Shown here in pieces: positions 8,854 through 18,205 of a DNA stretch of 45,976 nt (positions within the stretch are counted from its first letter, which is position 1; the number at the start of each line of letters is the position of its first letter). This DNA comes from Peribacillus muralis (GTDB lineage: Bacteria > Bacillota > Bacilli > Bacillales > DSM-1321). The stretch is from the NCBI RefSeq assembly GCF_001439925.1, contig NZ_LMBV01000021.1:32338-78313 (forward strand), read 5' to 3'. The notes below the pieces were generated by a model that did not search any database, had not been told where the DNA came from, and was given only the letters and a program-made list of their open reading frames with translations. The position numbers and the translations under genes are program-made.

Positions 8854-10701
8854 TTATTTTTCTTCAACAGCCACTTTTTTCCTTTTAGCTGCTCTTTCAC
8901 GTTCGTTTTTATCAAGGATTTTTTTACGAAGACGGATGGACTCAGGAGTTACCTCACAGTACTCATCATCATTCAAATATTCCAGCGCTTCTTCAAGAGA
9001 CAAGATTCTTGGTTTCTTCATGGAAGAAGTTTGGTCTTTATTCGCTGAACGCATATTCGTCATTTGTTTCGCTTTAACGATATTTACAGTCAAATCGCTA
9101 TCACGGTTATGTTCCCCGACGATCATACCTTCGTAAATATCCGTACCTGGCTCAACGAAAATAACACCGCGGTCTTCTACTTGCATCGTACCATATTGTG
9201 TTGTTTTTCCTGATTCCATGGAAACAAGCACACCTTGGCGTCTTCCGCCGACTTGGCCTTGTGCCATTGGTTGGTAGCTGTCGAATGAATGGTTCATGAT
9301 GCCATATCCACGTGTGATCGTTAAGAACTCAGTCGAATATCCGATCAATCCGCGAGCAGGGATCGTGAACAGTAAACGGACTTGACCGCTTCCGCTATTG
9401 ATCATATCCAGCAATTCACCTTTACGAGCTCCCATAGATTCCATGATAGAACCAGTGTGCTCTTCAGGTACGTCAATCTGAACACGTTCAACCGGTTCAC
9501 AACGTACACCATCAATCAAGCGAACGATAACTTCCGGTTTAGAAACTTGCAGTTCATACCCTTCACGTCTCATGTTTTCGATCAGGATGGAAAGGTGAAG
9601 CTCTCCACGTCCTGAAACAACCCAAACATCAGGAGAATCGGTGTTTTCAACTCTTAAGCTGACATCCGTTTGCAATTGGTTTTTCAAACGCTCTTCAATT
9701 TTACGAGCTGTAACGAATTTACCTTCGCGACCTGCGAATGGGCTGTTATTTACAAGGAAAGTCATTTGTAATGTAGGCTCGTCAATACGTAAGATCGGAA
9801 GTGCATCAGGATGTTCGACCGGACAAACCGTTTCACCTACGTTAATATCTTCCATACCAGAAACGGCAATCAAATCACCTGCAACGGCTTCTTGGATTTC
9901 AACTTTCTTCAAGCCGATATAACCAAAGATTTTCGTTACACGGAATTGTTTAACCTTTCCATCAAGCTTCATTAATGATACTTGTTGACCTACATGCATT
10001 TTACCGCGGAATACACGGCCAACACCGATACGACCTACATAATCATTGTAATCAAGTAATGCCACTTGGAATTGAAGTGGTTCATCCGAGTTATCAATTG
10101 GTGCAGGGATCGTTTCGACGATCGTTTCGAATAGTGGTGTCATGTCTTCTTCTTGTTTAGCAGGATCTGAATCCAAGCTAGCTGTACCAGCAATACCTGA
10201 AGTGAAGACTACAGGGAAATCCAACTGTTCTTCTTCCGCTCCCAGTTCAATGAATAAGTCGATTACTTCATCAACCACTTCATCTGGACGTGCAGAATCT
10301 TTATCGATTTTGTTCACGACAACGATTGGCGTGATTTTTTGTTCTAATGCTTTTTTCAACACAAAACGCGTTTGAGGCATGCAACCTTCATAGGCGTCGA
10401 CAACAAGCAGAACGCCATCAACCATTTTCATGATCCGTTCCACTTCACCGCCAAAGTCGGCATGACCAGGTGTATCCAAAATGTTAATTCTTGTATCTTG
10501 GTATTGTACTGCTGTATTTTTCGCAAGAATCGTAATTCCGCGTTCCTTTTCAATCGCATTAGAGTCCATCGCACGTTCTTCCACATGTTCGTTTTCACGG
10601 AAAGTACCAGATTGCTTAAGCAACTGATCCACTAACGTCGTTTTACCATGGTCAACGTGGGCAATGATGGCTATATTACGAATATTTTCTCTTAATTTCA
10701 A
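8854..10701 (-). CDS. typA: Ribosome-associated translational GTPase TypA/BipA
   Basis: The 615-residue protein is full length for TypA/BipA. The G domain (about 1-200) shows AHVDHGKTT, the switch-2 motif DTPGHADFGGEVER and the NKID specificity motif. EF-G-like beta-barrel and domain III/V regions follow, then the BipA-specific C-terminal domain containing GRRQGVLVSMESG. It binds ribosomes and aids 50S assembly and growth under stress or cold, known from the family. I chose the TTG at 10701 with AGGAG eight bases before; upstream in-frame sequence to 10740 precedes this site and is not conserved. Confidence 0.96.
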   Translation of the reverse strand: MKLRENIRNIAIIAHVDHGKTTLVDQLLKQSGTFRENEHVEERAMDSNAIEKERGITILAKNTAVQYQDTRINILDTPGHADFGGEVERIMKMVDGVLLVVDAYEGCMPQTRFVLKKALEQKITPIVVVNKIDKDSARPDEVVDEVIDLFIELGAEEEQLDFPVVFTSGIAGTASLDSDPAKQEEDMTPLFETIVETIPAPIDNSDEPLQFQVALLDYNDYVGRIGVGRVFRGKMHVGQQVSLMKLDGKVKQFRVTKIFGYIGLKKVEIQEAVAGDLIAVSGMEDINVGETVCPVEHPDALPILRIDEPTLQMTFLVNNSPFAGREGKFVTARKIEERLKNQLQTDVSLRVENTDSPDVWVVSGRGELHLSILIENMRREGYELQVSKPEVIVRLIDGVRCEPVERVQIDVPEEHTGSIMESMGARKGELLDMINSGSGQVRLLFTIPARGLIGYSTEFLTITRGYGIMNHSFDSYQPMAQGQVGGRRQGVLVSMESGKTTQYGTMQVEDRGVIFVEPGTDIYEGMIVGEHNRDSDLTVNIVKAKQMTNMRSANKDQTSSMKKPRILSLEEALEYLNDDEYCEVTPESIRLRKKILDKNERERAAKRKKVAVEEK

Positions 10702-10756
10702 AAAATTCACTCCTAAAAAAGTTTGTGTATAACGTATCACTAGTATTAACTTACAT

Positions 10757-10783
10757 ATTATATCACAAACATACTAGAAACAA
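10757..10783 (-). promoter_or_regulatory. Extended -10 promoter of typA
   Basis: On the minus strand TGATATAAT gives an extended -10 (TATAAT at 10757-10762). A TTGTTT -35-like hexamer lies at 10778-10783, 15 bases away, which is short but acceptable with an extended -10. Confidence 0.5.
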
Positions 10784-10825
10784 ATACAGAAATTATGTAC
10801 AATAGATATATTAGGGGTGATATTA

Positions 10826-11008
10826 ATGAATATTAAATGGAATTTCTTAATATTAGCGATATTGGCAACATCCAGTATTGGCTCCATTGGCATCTTCATT
10901 GCTGAAAAAAGCTTGATTGGGATACTCGCTGCAATCGTTGTGCTTTGCGGAGTGATGGGCTTCGGTTTCACTCAGAAGAAAAAATTACGCGAAGCTGGAA
11001 AGTTATAA
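10826..11008 (+). CDS. ylaF: YlaF-like two-helix membrane protein (DUF5325)
   Basis: The 60-residue protein has two hydrophobic helices (about residues 6-24 and 29-47) and a lysine-rich tail, matching the YlaF/DUF5325 family in size and position next to typA. The ATG at 10826 follows AGGGGTG; a GTG at 10817 lies inside that site and is not used. The gene is divergent from typA and ends at a bidirectional terminator shared with suhB. Its function is not known. Confidence 0.8.
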   Translation: MNIKWNFLILAILATSSIGSIGIFIAEKSLIGILAAIVVLCGVMGFGFTQKKKLREAGKL

Positions 11009-11011
11009 TAT

Positions 11012-11043
11012 AAAAAACTCGCTGACAGACAGCGAGTTTTTTT
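11012..11043. terminator. Bidirectional terminator between ylaF and suhB
   Basis: AAAAAACTCGCTG pairs with CAGCGAGTTTTTT around a five-base loop, with A and T runs on each side. It serves both convergent genes. Confidence 0.9.
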
Positions 11044-11073
11044 GTTAATTTTTTCAATAAGATCAATCCCGCT

Positions 11074-11877
11074 TCAAAGACTGGAATTACCTGTGAGATA
11101 TTTATCGAAAACTTCTTTATGCAGACCCGGTTTGGAAACGAACAGTGAATCACCTTCTATAAAATTCAATCTGTCGCCTTTCATATTACTTACTTCCCCG
11201 CCCACTTCCTCAACCAGTAACACTCCTCCGGCAAAATCCCAAGGCATGAGCCTCATCGTTATATAGGCATCTATCCTTCCAGCCGCCACGAATGCAAGCT
11301 CCAATGCTGCCGAACCATAAGAACGGGTTCCTCGAGAATCCCGAACGAGCGGCGCTAAAAGACGAGGGTCAATCCTCCGGTTTTCCGTCACCCAGCTTGC
11401 ATTGATGGAAACGATCGCCCTGCTTACAGATGTTGATTCGAGTGAAGGTAGGCGTAGATCATCCATGTATGCACCCTGTCCCTTGATGACATGATATAAT
11501 TCATCACTAACGACGTCATACACCATGCCGATTTTGCCGATGCCATCTACATAAATTCCAAGCGAAATGGCAAAATCCCGCTGTTGATGAATGAAATTCA
11601 ATGTCCCATCGATCGGGTCGATGATCCATACCGTCCCCTTTAAATCCTTTATATCATTGCCCATTCCCTCTTCCCCAAAAATGCGGTGATCAGGGAAAAC
11701 CTCGCCAATTTTGTCGCAAAAAAACTTTTCTATTCCTTTATCCATATTTGTAACCAAATCATTAGGATTCGTTTTCATTTCAATATCCAATTTGGTATTA
11801 AAGGACGCCCTTAGCCTCGTTCCCGCTTCTTTCATCCATAATTTTGCATATGTATCCATTTCCTTTACCGATGCCAT
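11074..11877 (-). CDS. suhB: Inositol monophosphatase family phosphatase
   Basis: The 267-residue enzyme has the two metal-binding signatures of the family: GEEG near residue 72 and WIIDPIDGTLNF near 90, plus the later WDFAGGVLLVEEVGG segment. It should remove phosphate from inositol phosphate or related sugar phosphates with Mg2+. It corresponds to B. subtilis SuhB (YktC). I placed the start at the ATG at 11877, preceded by GGGG; the longer reading to 11961 adds a non-conserved leader. A SuhB role in RNA control, known in E. coli, is not shown here. Confidence 0.93.
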   Translation of the reverse strand: MASVKEMDTYAKLWMKEAGTRLRASFNTKLDIEMKTNPNDLVTNMDKGIEKFFCDKIGEVFPDHRIFGEEGMGNDIKDLKGTVWIIDPIDGTLNFIHQQRDFAISLGIYVDGIGKIGMVYDVVSDELYHVIKGQGAYMDDLRLPSLESTSVSRAIVSINASWVTENRRIDPRLLAPLVRDSRGTRSYGSAALELAFVAAGRIDAYITMRLMPWDFAGGVLLVEEVGGEVSNMKGDRLNFIEGDSLFVSKPGLHKEVFDKYLTGNSSL

Positions 11878-12055
11878 TATAATATCCCCGTCCTTTATGA
11901 TCAGAAACTGCATTAAAATGATCCTTTTATAAAGATTAAAGCAAATATAGTTTGTCTTCAAGTTTTTAACATCTTACATTTTTGAAATTCCGCTAGAAGC
12001 AAGGAAAGCTTCGTGCGCGCTCTTCACATTTATATAGCTTCGACATTGAATGAAA

Positions 12056-12093
12056 AACGGACACGTTATTTTTTTATAAAATAAGTGTCCGTT
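12056..12093 (-). terminator. Terminator after ykzI
   Basis: AACGGACAC and GTGTCCGTT pair, with an inner AT-rich stem. On the minus strand the hairpin is followed by a TTTTT run. It ends the ykzI transcript before suhB. Confidence 0.75.
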
Positions 12094-12168
12094 CATCTAT
12101 AATGAAATTCCTTGTATTGAAATTGATTCATTTCCTTTTAGTCATTCTCCTTCATGATCACTAACTTC

Positions 12169-12366
12169 CTACAATGCTTTCAACTTCAGCAATTCCAGCC
12201 GGATTCGTTCAAGCCTTTGCTTGCATTGTGACCGCTTTTGATCATTGTCTTCACCAATCGCTTCAAAAAGGGTTGCTAATTCATAGTCCATTTCCATTCT
12301 TAACACTGCAGCTCTATGTCTTTCAACTTCTTTAGCTTTTAATGCTTGGTTCATGACTTGTTTCAT
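12169..12366 (-). CDS. ykzI: YkzI-like small helical protein
   Basis: The 65-residue protein is strongly helical and charged, with heptad-like leucines (KQRLERIRLELLKLKAL) suggesting a coiled coil. It fits B. subtilis YkzI in size and in position between yktB and suhB. The ATG at 12366 lies ten bases after GGGAG; the earlier ATG at 12375 is only one base from that site. No function is known. Confidence 0.8.
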   Translation of the reverse strand: MKQVMNQALKAKEVERHRAAVLRMEMDYELATLFEAIGEDNDQKRSQCKQRLERIRLELLKLKAL

Positions 12367-12564
12367 AATTAACATTCTCCCTTCAATTAACCTAATTTTC
12401 TGAATTTATTTTTATTTTATCATATGTCTTCCTTCAACAAATAGCAACTAATTTGTGCGTTAACCCATAAGGAATTTTGGCGTATCGCTCCATAAGCGTA
12501 TTAATTAATTTTTACTTTTACTTATGCTACAATATTTGAAGATATTACGGTAGGAGAGATGATA

Positions 12565-13185
12565 ATGACTTTAGCAAGGTTTACAGCAGATGATTTTAAC
12601 GTCTTTAAAATCGAAGGTTTAGAACCACGGATGGACGCTTTAAAAGAAAGGATTCAACCGAAATTACATGCTCTTGGCGAGAATTTTTCCCAACAGCTGT
12701 CCGTAATGACGGGTGATGAAATGTACCCTCATGTTGCAAGGCATGCTCGAAGGAAAGTGAATCCTCCTAACGATACATGGGTTGCTTTCGCAGCTAACAG
12801 CAGAGGCTATAAAATGATGCCGCATTTTCAAATTGGGTTATGGGAAACGCATATGTTCATATGGTACGCCGTCATATATGAAGCTCCGAATAAACCGGAA
12901 ATCGGAAAGAAACTGGAGCAACAAGCGGACCAACTTGTACAAAGCATTCCCTCAGATTATGTATGGTCAATCGATCATACAAAACCTGACGTTATCCCTC
13001 ATGATGGTCTTGGCGTTGAAGATTTGAACTCGATGTTCCATCGTTTCCAAACAGTAAAGAAAGCCGAAATCCTATGCGGCGTAAGGATATCACGTGATGA
13101 TGTTATTCAAATGAATAATGATGATTTCATGAAAACCATTCAAGATGCGTTTGAACATCTTTTACCCTTATATAAATTAAATTAA
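12565..13185 (+). CDS. yktB: UPF0637/DUF1054 family protein YktB
   Basis: The 206-residue soluble protein matches the YktB/DUF1054 family, with RFTADDFNVFKIEGLEPRMD at the start and the GLWETHMFIWYAVIYE core. The family's function is unknown. AGGAG at 12552 supports the ATG at 12565; the ATG at 12559 lies within that site. In B. subtilis yktA follows directly; here an IS remnant and the trp operon separate them. Confidence 0.92.
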   Translation: MTLARFTADDFNVFKIEGLEPRMDALKERIQPKLHALGENFSQQLSVMTGDEMYPHVARHARRKVNPPNDTWVAFAANSRGYKMMPHFQIGLWETHMFIWYAVIYEAPNKPEIGKKLEQQADQLVQSIPSDYVWSIDHTKPDVIPHDGLGVEDLNSMFHRFQTVKKAEILCGVRISRDDVIQMNNDDFMKTIQDAFEHLLPLYKLN

Positions 13186-13290
13186 ACGCATTTATTTAAC
13201 CCATTAGCCGTTCTTGCTGCGAACGAAAAGAAGATCGGTTGCTTGCTCCCCCAGCCTGTAGGCAAACTCGATGGAAATTGAGTTGAACTG

Positions 13291-13335
13291 CCCCGTACAT
13301 GTTAGACACCAAACTAACATGTACGGGGTTTTTTT
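13291..13335 (+). terminator. IS-end hairpin with T-run, probable terminator of yktB
   Basis: A perfect 15-base inverted repeat (CCCCGTACATGTTAG and its complement) with an eight-base loop is followed by seven T on the plus strand. It lies about 105 bases after yktB and coincides with the putative right end of the decayed IS3 element, so the IS end may serve as the terminator. Confidence 0.7.
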
Positions 13336-13418
13336 ATGCTTCCTTCCAACCCACTCTGTTTTAAAAGAAGGAGTGATTGCCATCTGCCAATAGTTTTGAG
13401 GATTAGGTACAATGAACA

Positions 13419-13508
13419 TTTCATTGCACTACAGGCACTCTCTTTCCGCGGGCGGTCCGGGAGCCTCGCATTCCCGCAGGAGTCTCGCACCTTCCGTTCC
13501 ATTCCACT
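13419..13508 (-). repeat. Dispersed repeat, short form
   Basis: Read on the minus strand it starts AGTGGAATGGAACGGAAGGT, continues with GCGAGACTCCTGCGGGAATG and ends in GCCTGTAGTGCAATGAAAT. It shares both ends with the copies at 45682 and 45828 but lacks most of the middle. It sits inside the IS3 orfB remnant. Confidence 0.8.
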
Positions 13509-13524
13509 TAGTATTAAAACAAAG

Positions 13525-14245
13525 GTAGCGTTCCAAATAAACCAAATAGTGCCTTTCTTAATTCGGATAACGATTCGAAATGGCTTTTTTTCACAAACCC
13601 TTTCTAAATAATTTCAAATGTTGCTTCCGCTAAGCATTATCATATGTGCAAACTTACTACTCAAAGAGCGCTTGATGATAGAATTTCTAAGGCTTCATCA
13701 ATCCATATAATCTTACATTCACTTCCACGACCCGTGTGAAATAGCTTGATCTTGTTTTGATCAATATTAATGGAAGAAATATCTTGTTACACTAAATGAA
13801 CGTCCTACTGAACACAGGCACTTTATCCGGTAATTTCCCGATTATAAAGATCGACAAATACACAGATGACATGCTTTTTTCTCGATCCTTACATACGTTA
13901 AACCATTGACAGCCACGCTGTACACTTCTTACTGTCTGAACTCGAGGTTTAGTTCATTTTTTGTTTTGATTCGTTATTGGTTGAGGCGTGGGATTTAACT
14001 GCGTATAGATGAACAAGTAGGATTGCTTTTTCATCACTCGACCAAAGCTTCTTCTTAAAACCTGGTACCCGCACTTCTGGAGTTCCACTTTAATCTTCCG
14101 CGTGCCTTAGTTTTGGCCTAGCATGTGAGATTTCAGGCACCTTGAGGCTTACTTCATCTGTTTCAGCAAATATTTTCTTCATAATAGTACGTGCTTCTTT
14201 ACATTTAAGGGACGTTACACACTGCTGATACCGAGTTTTTGTGTG
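13525..14245 (-). pseudogene. IS3-family transposase orfB remnant
   Basis: Recognisable in order on the minus strand are an N-terminal HTH-like stretch (near 14240), VNGLTYVRIEKK (near 13900), VFVDLYNREI (near 13850), LFHTGRGSECK (near 13730) and AEATFEII (near 13620), the expected order for the DDE core of orfB. Several stops and frameshifts break the frame. The C-terminal end is replaced by the dispersed repeat. Confidence 0.8.
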
Positions 14246-14284
14246 CGTTGTTCCAAATCACATTTACTTTCGTTCCATGGCTAA

Positions 14285-14520
14285 CCGGCTTGCTTTACCA
14301 ACTCATTCTCAATTACTAACTGTTTATTTCTCTTCATTACCTAGGCTAATTTCACTTGATCAGGAGATTGACCAACCTGTGTTGTGTTGTTGACTGATCC
14401 TTTATCCGGAGAGGAGTGAGTCAGTTGGTACTCTCTAATAATTTCATTGCGAGACTTTCCGTTTACGTATGGTTGTACCATTTGTCCTTTAAATTCTTGG
14501 GTGAATGGTCGGCGCTCACA
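14285..14520 (-). pseudogene. IS3-family transposase orfA remnant
   Basis: The minus strand encodes RRPFTQEFKGQMVQPYVNGK followed by SRNEIIREYQLT, the start of an IS3 orfA helix-turn-helix, and ends with NKQLVIENELVKQA, the usual leucine-zipper end. Frameshifts lie between the two parts. It is upstream of the orfB remnant, as expected. Confidence 0.8.
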
Positions 14521-14649
14521 TGGTTTTCCATAGTCTACATGACCTTGAAAAAATTATCTAACATAGTGTCCGATGCATTGGTGCATAGCTACTTTCGAAG
14601 TTCAGCCTCCACCTGTGGCTAATATAGATTTTAACTTAAAGATTCCTCA

Positions 14650-14688
14650 GAGTGGATTGGAGCGAGTGCCTGCTGTGGAAAGCAACAG
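14650..14688 (+). repeat. Dispersed repeat, collapsed copy
   Basis: GAGTGGATTGGAGCG runs directly into AGTGCCTGCTGTGGAAAGC. These are the two termini of the repeat family, with the interior missing. It lies just outside the decayed IS and about 100 bases beyond the trp terminator. Confidence 0.5.
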
Positions 14689-14782
14689 TCTACGTATTTA
14701 ATCTCCCTCGCCCAAACACATGGTCATGAATGGCCTAGCATGGTGGGCCGTGGAGTTCTTATCTTAAATTGGGCGAAAGTTC

Positions 14783-14818
14783 AAAAGGAGTTCGGAATGT
14801 TTAATTCCGAACCCCTTT
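14783..14818 (-). terminator. Terminator of the trp operon
   Basis: GGAGTTCGGAAT pairs with ATTCCGAACCCC around a short loop. On the minus strand it follows trpA within ten bases and ends in TTTT. Confidence 0.75.
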
Positions 14819-14822
14819 TTCT

Positions 14823-15602
14823 TTATTTTCGAACTAATTCTTTGCTGGCTCGTATCAACTCTTGAATTTGTTCTTCCTTACCTGTTTCGAAGCATTCAAT
14901 GATTTTGCTGCCGACAATGACACCATCACAGGACTGTATCGTATCCCGCACGTGTTCTGGCGTCGATATGCCAAAGCCAGCTAGAACGGGAACGGGACTC
15001 AGCTCTTTGACCTTCTTTAAGTAACCCCCAAGTTCCCCTCCAAAAACGTTACGGGCACCCGTGATGCCTTTGACTGTAACGGCGTAAATAAAGCCTTCTG
15101 CCCCTGCTGTAATCTCAGTGATGCGGTCTTTCGAAGAAGTGAGTGTTACAAGTCTGATAAGCACGATTCCTGCCGTTTTGATAGATGAAAACATCGCTTC
15201 TTCTTCAATCGGTACATCAGGGATGATACATCCCGAAATCCCTGCGTGAAGACAATCTTCCGTAAACTCTTTAAGCCCATAGGCCAAGATCGAATTGGAG
15301 TATCCCATAAAGATGATGGGAATGTTCACCTCATTTTTAATTTCCATCACTTTTTTCAATACAGCCTTTAAAGTGGTACCCTCGCCCAAGGAACGAAGCC
15401 CAGCTTGTTGGATAACCGGTCCGTCAGCTACTGGGTCAGAGAATGGGATACCTAGTTCAACAGCTGTTGCCCCGCTTTTTTCCAGAAAAAGAAGCTGGCT
15501 CTTTAACCGTTCAAGACCGCCATCGCCTGCCATTATATAAGGAATAAACGCTTTTTCCTGCTTAGCCTGACATTCTTCAAGCGCCTTTGTCAATTTATTC
15601 AT
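14823..15602 (-). CDS. trpA: Tryptophan synthase alpha chain
   Basis: The 259-residue TIM-barrel subunit cleaves indole-3-glycerol phosphate to indole and passes indole to TrpB. The catalytic acids are visible as Glu49 and Asp60 in [15 protein letters not shown], the same spacing as in the classical enzyme. The phosphate-binding end VIVGSKI is present. It overlaps trpB by eight bases and is the last gene of the operon, directly before the terminator. Confidence 0.97.
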   Translation of the reverse strand: MNKLTKALEECQAKQEKAFIPYIMAGDGGLERLKSQLLFLEKSGATAVELGIPFSDPVADGPVIQQAGLRSLGEGTTLKAVLKKVMEIKNEVNIPIIFMGYSNSILAYGLKEFTEDCLHAGISGCIIPDVPIEEEAMFSSIKTAGIVLIRLVTLTSSKDRITEITAGAEGFIYAVTVKGITGARNVFGGELGGYLKKVKELSPVPVLAGFGISTPEHVRDTIQSCDGVIVGSKIIECFETGKEEQIQELIRASKELVRK

Positions 15603-16800
15603 GTTCGCTACCCCCTATGATTGATTTGACCGTTTCTACATCTTTATCTCCCCGCCCAGACAGGCAAATCACCAATCCTGTACCTTTATCCATTTCCTTA
15701 GCAAGTTTCAACCCATAAGATATGGCATGTGAACTTTCCAGCGCAGGAATGATTCCTTCTTCCCTTGAAAGCATCATCAGAGCCTCCAATGCTTCCTTAT
15801 CTGTAACAGACGTATACTCGACACGCTTCGTATCTTTTAAGTAACTATGTTCCGGGCCAACCCCAGGATAATCCAGCCCGGCTGAAATTGAATGCGCCTC
15901 TTCTATTTGGCCGTCTTCGTTCTGTAACACATACATGAATGCGCCGTGCAGCACTCCAGGTTTCCCTTTCGTCAAGCTGGATGCATGTAGATGGGTATCC
16001 AGGCCATGACCTGCAGCTTCCACTCCATATAACTTGACCGTTTCGTCTTCAATGAACGGATAAAACATTCCCATAGCATTGCTGCCCCCGCCTATGCATG
16101 CAACTACTGCATCGGGAAGAGAATGGTTTTCCTCCATATATTGGCGCTTTGTTTCCTTGCCGATCACGCTTTGAAAATCACGTACAATGACTGGGAATGG
16201 ATGCGGCCCGAGAACGGATCCCATTATGTAATGGGTGTCATCCACATTAGCTACCCAATAGCGCAACGCTTCATTAACTGCATCCTTCAGAGTCCCGCTT
16301 CCTTGTGATACGGATATGACCTTGGCACCTAATAGCTCCATGCGGAACACATTCAGTTTTTGTCTCCTGATGTCTTCTTCTCCCATAAAAATGATGCATT
16401 CCAGCTTCAACAAAGCACACACTGTCGCAGTTGCCACACCATGCTGCCCTGCACCGGTTTCGGCAATCACCTTTTTCTTGCCCATCTTCTGAGTCAGCAA
16501 TGCCTGACCGATCGTATTATTGATTTTGTGGGCTCCCGTATGATTCAAGTCCTCCCGCTTCAGATAAATATCTGCACCGCCAGCTAATTTCGTTAGGTTC
16601 TCCGCAAAATAAAGAGGTGTTTCGCGGCCGATATATTGTTTCAGGTAATAGCTCAATTGCTCTTGGAATTCCGGATCTTTTTTAGATTGATCATATACTT
16701 CTTCAAGCTCCGTAATTGCAGCCATTAACGTTTCCGGAACGAAACGGCCTCCATATGCTCCAAAATGTCCAGTTTTGTCAGGCAGCGTATAAGTACTCAT
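15595..16800 (-). CDS. trpB: Tryptophan synthase beta chain
   Basis: The 401-residue PLP enzyme joins indole and serine to make tryptophan. The PLP lysine is Lys92 in HTGAHKINN, and the phosphate-binding GGGSNAMG loop is near residue 236. Length is normal for the TrpB1 type that works with TrpA. Its ATG follows the trpF stop directly (TAG-ATG). Confidence 0.98.
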   Translation of the reverse strand: MSTYTLPDKTGHFGAYGGRFVPETLMAAITELEEVYDQSKKDPEFQEQLSYYLKQYIGRETPLYFAENLTKLAGGADIYLKREDLNHTGAHKINNTIGQALLTQKMGKKKVIAETGAGQHGVATATVCALLKLECIIFMGEEDIRRQKLNVFRMELLGAKVISVSQGSGTLKDAVNEALRYWVANVDDTHYIMGSVLGPHPFPVIVRDFQSVIGKETKRQYMEENHSLPDAVVACIGGGSNAMGMFYPFIEDETVKLYGVEAAGHGLDTHLHASSLTKGKPGVLHGAFMYVLQNEDGQIEEAHSISAGLDYPGVGPEHSYLKDTKRVEYTSVTDKEALEALMMLSREEGIIPALESSHAISYGLKLAKEMDKGTGLVICLSGRGDKDVETVKSIIGGSEHE

Positions 16801-17418
16801 CTATTCATTCCCCTTTTCCGGCTGATATTTCGCCTCATTAATAAATGCTCTCATTTTCAGCGGATCTTTCATTCCATTTGTTTCGACCCCACTTGCTACG
16901 TCGACAGCGATCGGTGAAACAGCACTAATCGCTTTGCCGACATTTTCCGGTGTCAGCCCTCCTGCGAGAATTACCTTCCCAAGGGGCAGGTCCGCTTTGC
17001 CGATCATATCCCAATCCAAAGTCAATCCTTTACTAGATGAACCCTTAGGAAGATCCACTAAAAGAAATTCGGCTGGGTACTCGCGAAGGTTTTCAAGATC
17101 TTTCTCTGACTGTATGGCAAAAGCCTTGATCACCGGGAGCGGCATCCTGAGAGCGAAGTCGGCTGACTCGTTACCATGCAGTTGAATAAAATCCAATCCT
17201 GCAACTTCTGCACTTCTAAGCACTTCTTGCTCGGTTTGATTGGCAAACACTCCGACTTTCTTGACATGATTCGGAAGCTTCTTCCCGAATTCACCAACCA
17301 ATTCAGGCTCTATTTTCCTGCTGCTCTCAGCAAAAATGAACCCAACGAAGTCCGCACCGCACGTTACAGCTTCTTGAGCTGCAGATAATGTCTTTATCCC
17401 ACAAATTTTCACTAACAT
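16801..17418 (-). CDS. trpF: Phosphoribosylanthranilate isomerase
   Basis: The 205-residue TIM-barrel enzyme converts phosphoribosylanthranilate to the 1-deoxyribulose form. VKICGIK at the start holds the catalytic cysteine, and the catalytic aspartate and phosphate site are in the C-terminal half (LAGGLTPENV, VDVASGVE). It follows trpC by ten bases with an AAGGAG site and abuts trpB. Confidence 0.96.
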   Translation of the reverse strand: MLVKICGIKTLSAAQEAVTCGADFVGFIFAESSRKIEPELVGEFGKKLPNHVKKVGVFANQTEQEVLRSAEVAGLDFIQLHGNESADFALRMPLPVIKAFAIQSEKDLENLREYPAEFLLVDLPKGSSSKGLTLDWDMIGKADLPLGKVILAGGLTPENVGKAISAVSPIAVDVASGVETNGMKDPLKMRAFINEAKYQPEKGNE

Positions 17419-17428
17419 AGCAATCTCC

Positions 17429-18205
17429 TTAAATATGCATTTGCAGTTCTGCCATAGTATTGGGGAGATTTGCTGAAGTCATCAGTGTCTCCCCAACTAG
17501 AATTGCCTTTGCACCAGCTTGTTTCACACGCAAAACGTCTTCTTTTGTTTTAATTCCACTTTCACTGATGATCATGTGGCGTTTGGGATCAAGTAACTTC
17601 GCCAACCGTTCCGTGACAGCCAAATCCACCTCGAATGTTTTTAGATTCCGATTGTTTATTCCAATCAGTTCTGCATTAAGTTCCAGTGCTCGTTTTAATT
17701 CAGCTTCATCATGAATTTCAGTTAAAACATCCAACCCTTTATTTTTTGCATATTGATATAATTCATGAAGTCGCTCTTGGGAAAGTGCAGCAACAATTAA
17801 TAGAATGATTGTCGCGCCTGCTTGATAGGCACGATCGATTTGAATTTCATCAATGATGAAATCTTTGCACAACCTTGGAATCTTTATGGCTTCGCTTACC
17901 GCCCTTAAATCGGAAATCGATCCCTTGAAGAATACTTCATCCGTCAATACGGATATCGCTGCCGCCCCTCCCCTTTCATAGGAAAGCGCCTGTTCGATCG
18001 GATTTACATCCATTTTAATGGTTCCTTTTGAAGGGGAAGCCCGTTTGATTTCCGCAATGATCGCGATGGCCTCGGCCGTTTTCAACGTTTCGACAAGAGA
18101 AGGCCTGACCATTTCGATCATGATTGATTCATCTAAACCCTTTTCCTTTAATTTTTTTACTTCCACTTTTTTCTGTTCAATGATTTCCATTAAGATATTT
18201 CCCAT
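17429..18205 (-). CDS. trpC: Indole-3-glycerol-phosphate synthase
   Basis: The 258-residue enzyme closes the indole ring by decarboxylating CdRP. The family motif IAEIKRASPSKG lies near residue 48, with the LCKDFIID and ELIGINNRNL motifs further on. Its ATG overlaps the trpD stop by one base (TAATG), so translation is coupled. The start MGNIL agrees with other Bacillus TrpC proteins; an internal ATG at codon 6 is a weaker alternative. Confidence 0.96.
   Translation of the reverse strand: MGNILMEIIEQKKVEVKKLKEKGLDESIMIEMVRPSLVETLKTAEAIAIIAEIKRASPSKGTIKMDVNPIEQALSYERGGAAAISVLTDEVFFKGSISDLRAVSEAIKIPRLCKDFIIDEIQIDRAYQAGATIILLIVAALSQERLHELYQYAKNKGLDVLTEIHDEAELKRALELNAELIGINNRNLKTFEVDLAVTERLAKLLDPKRHMIISESGIKTKEDVLRVKQAGAKAILVGETLMTSANLPNTMAELQMHI

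Larger units (their letters stand above)
13284..14604 (-). mobile_element. Decayed IS3-family insertion sequence
   Basis: Translated on the minus strand in shifting frames, this stretch gives clear orfA pieces (FTQEFKGQMVQPYVNGKSRN, IIREYQLT, NKQLVIENELVKQA) and orfB integrase-core pieces (VNGLTYVRIEKK, VFVDLYNREI, LFHTGRGSECK, IDEALEI, AEATFEII). Stops and frameshifts are numerous, so it is inactive. TGAACT at 13284 and its complement at 14599-14604 are candidate outer ends, giving about 1.3 kb, a typical IS3 size; these borders are tentative. A dispersed repeat lies inside its 3' part at 13419-13508. Confidence 0.85.

Noticed and set aside
13204..13611. Short open frames on both strands around 13.2-13.6 kb
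   Set aside because: They fall in the dispersed repeat and the IS remnant. They are by-products of GC-rich repeats.
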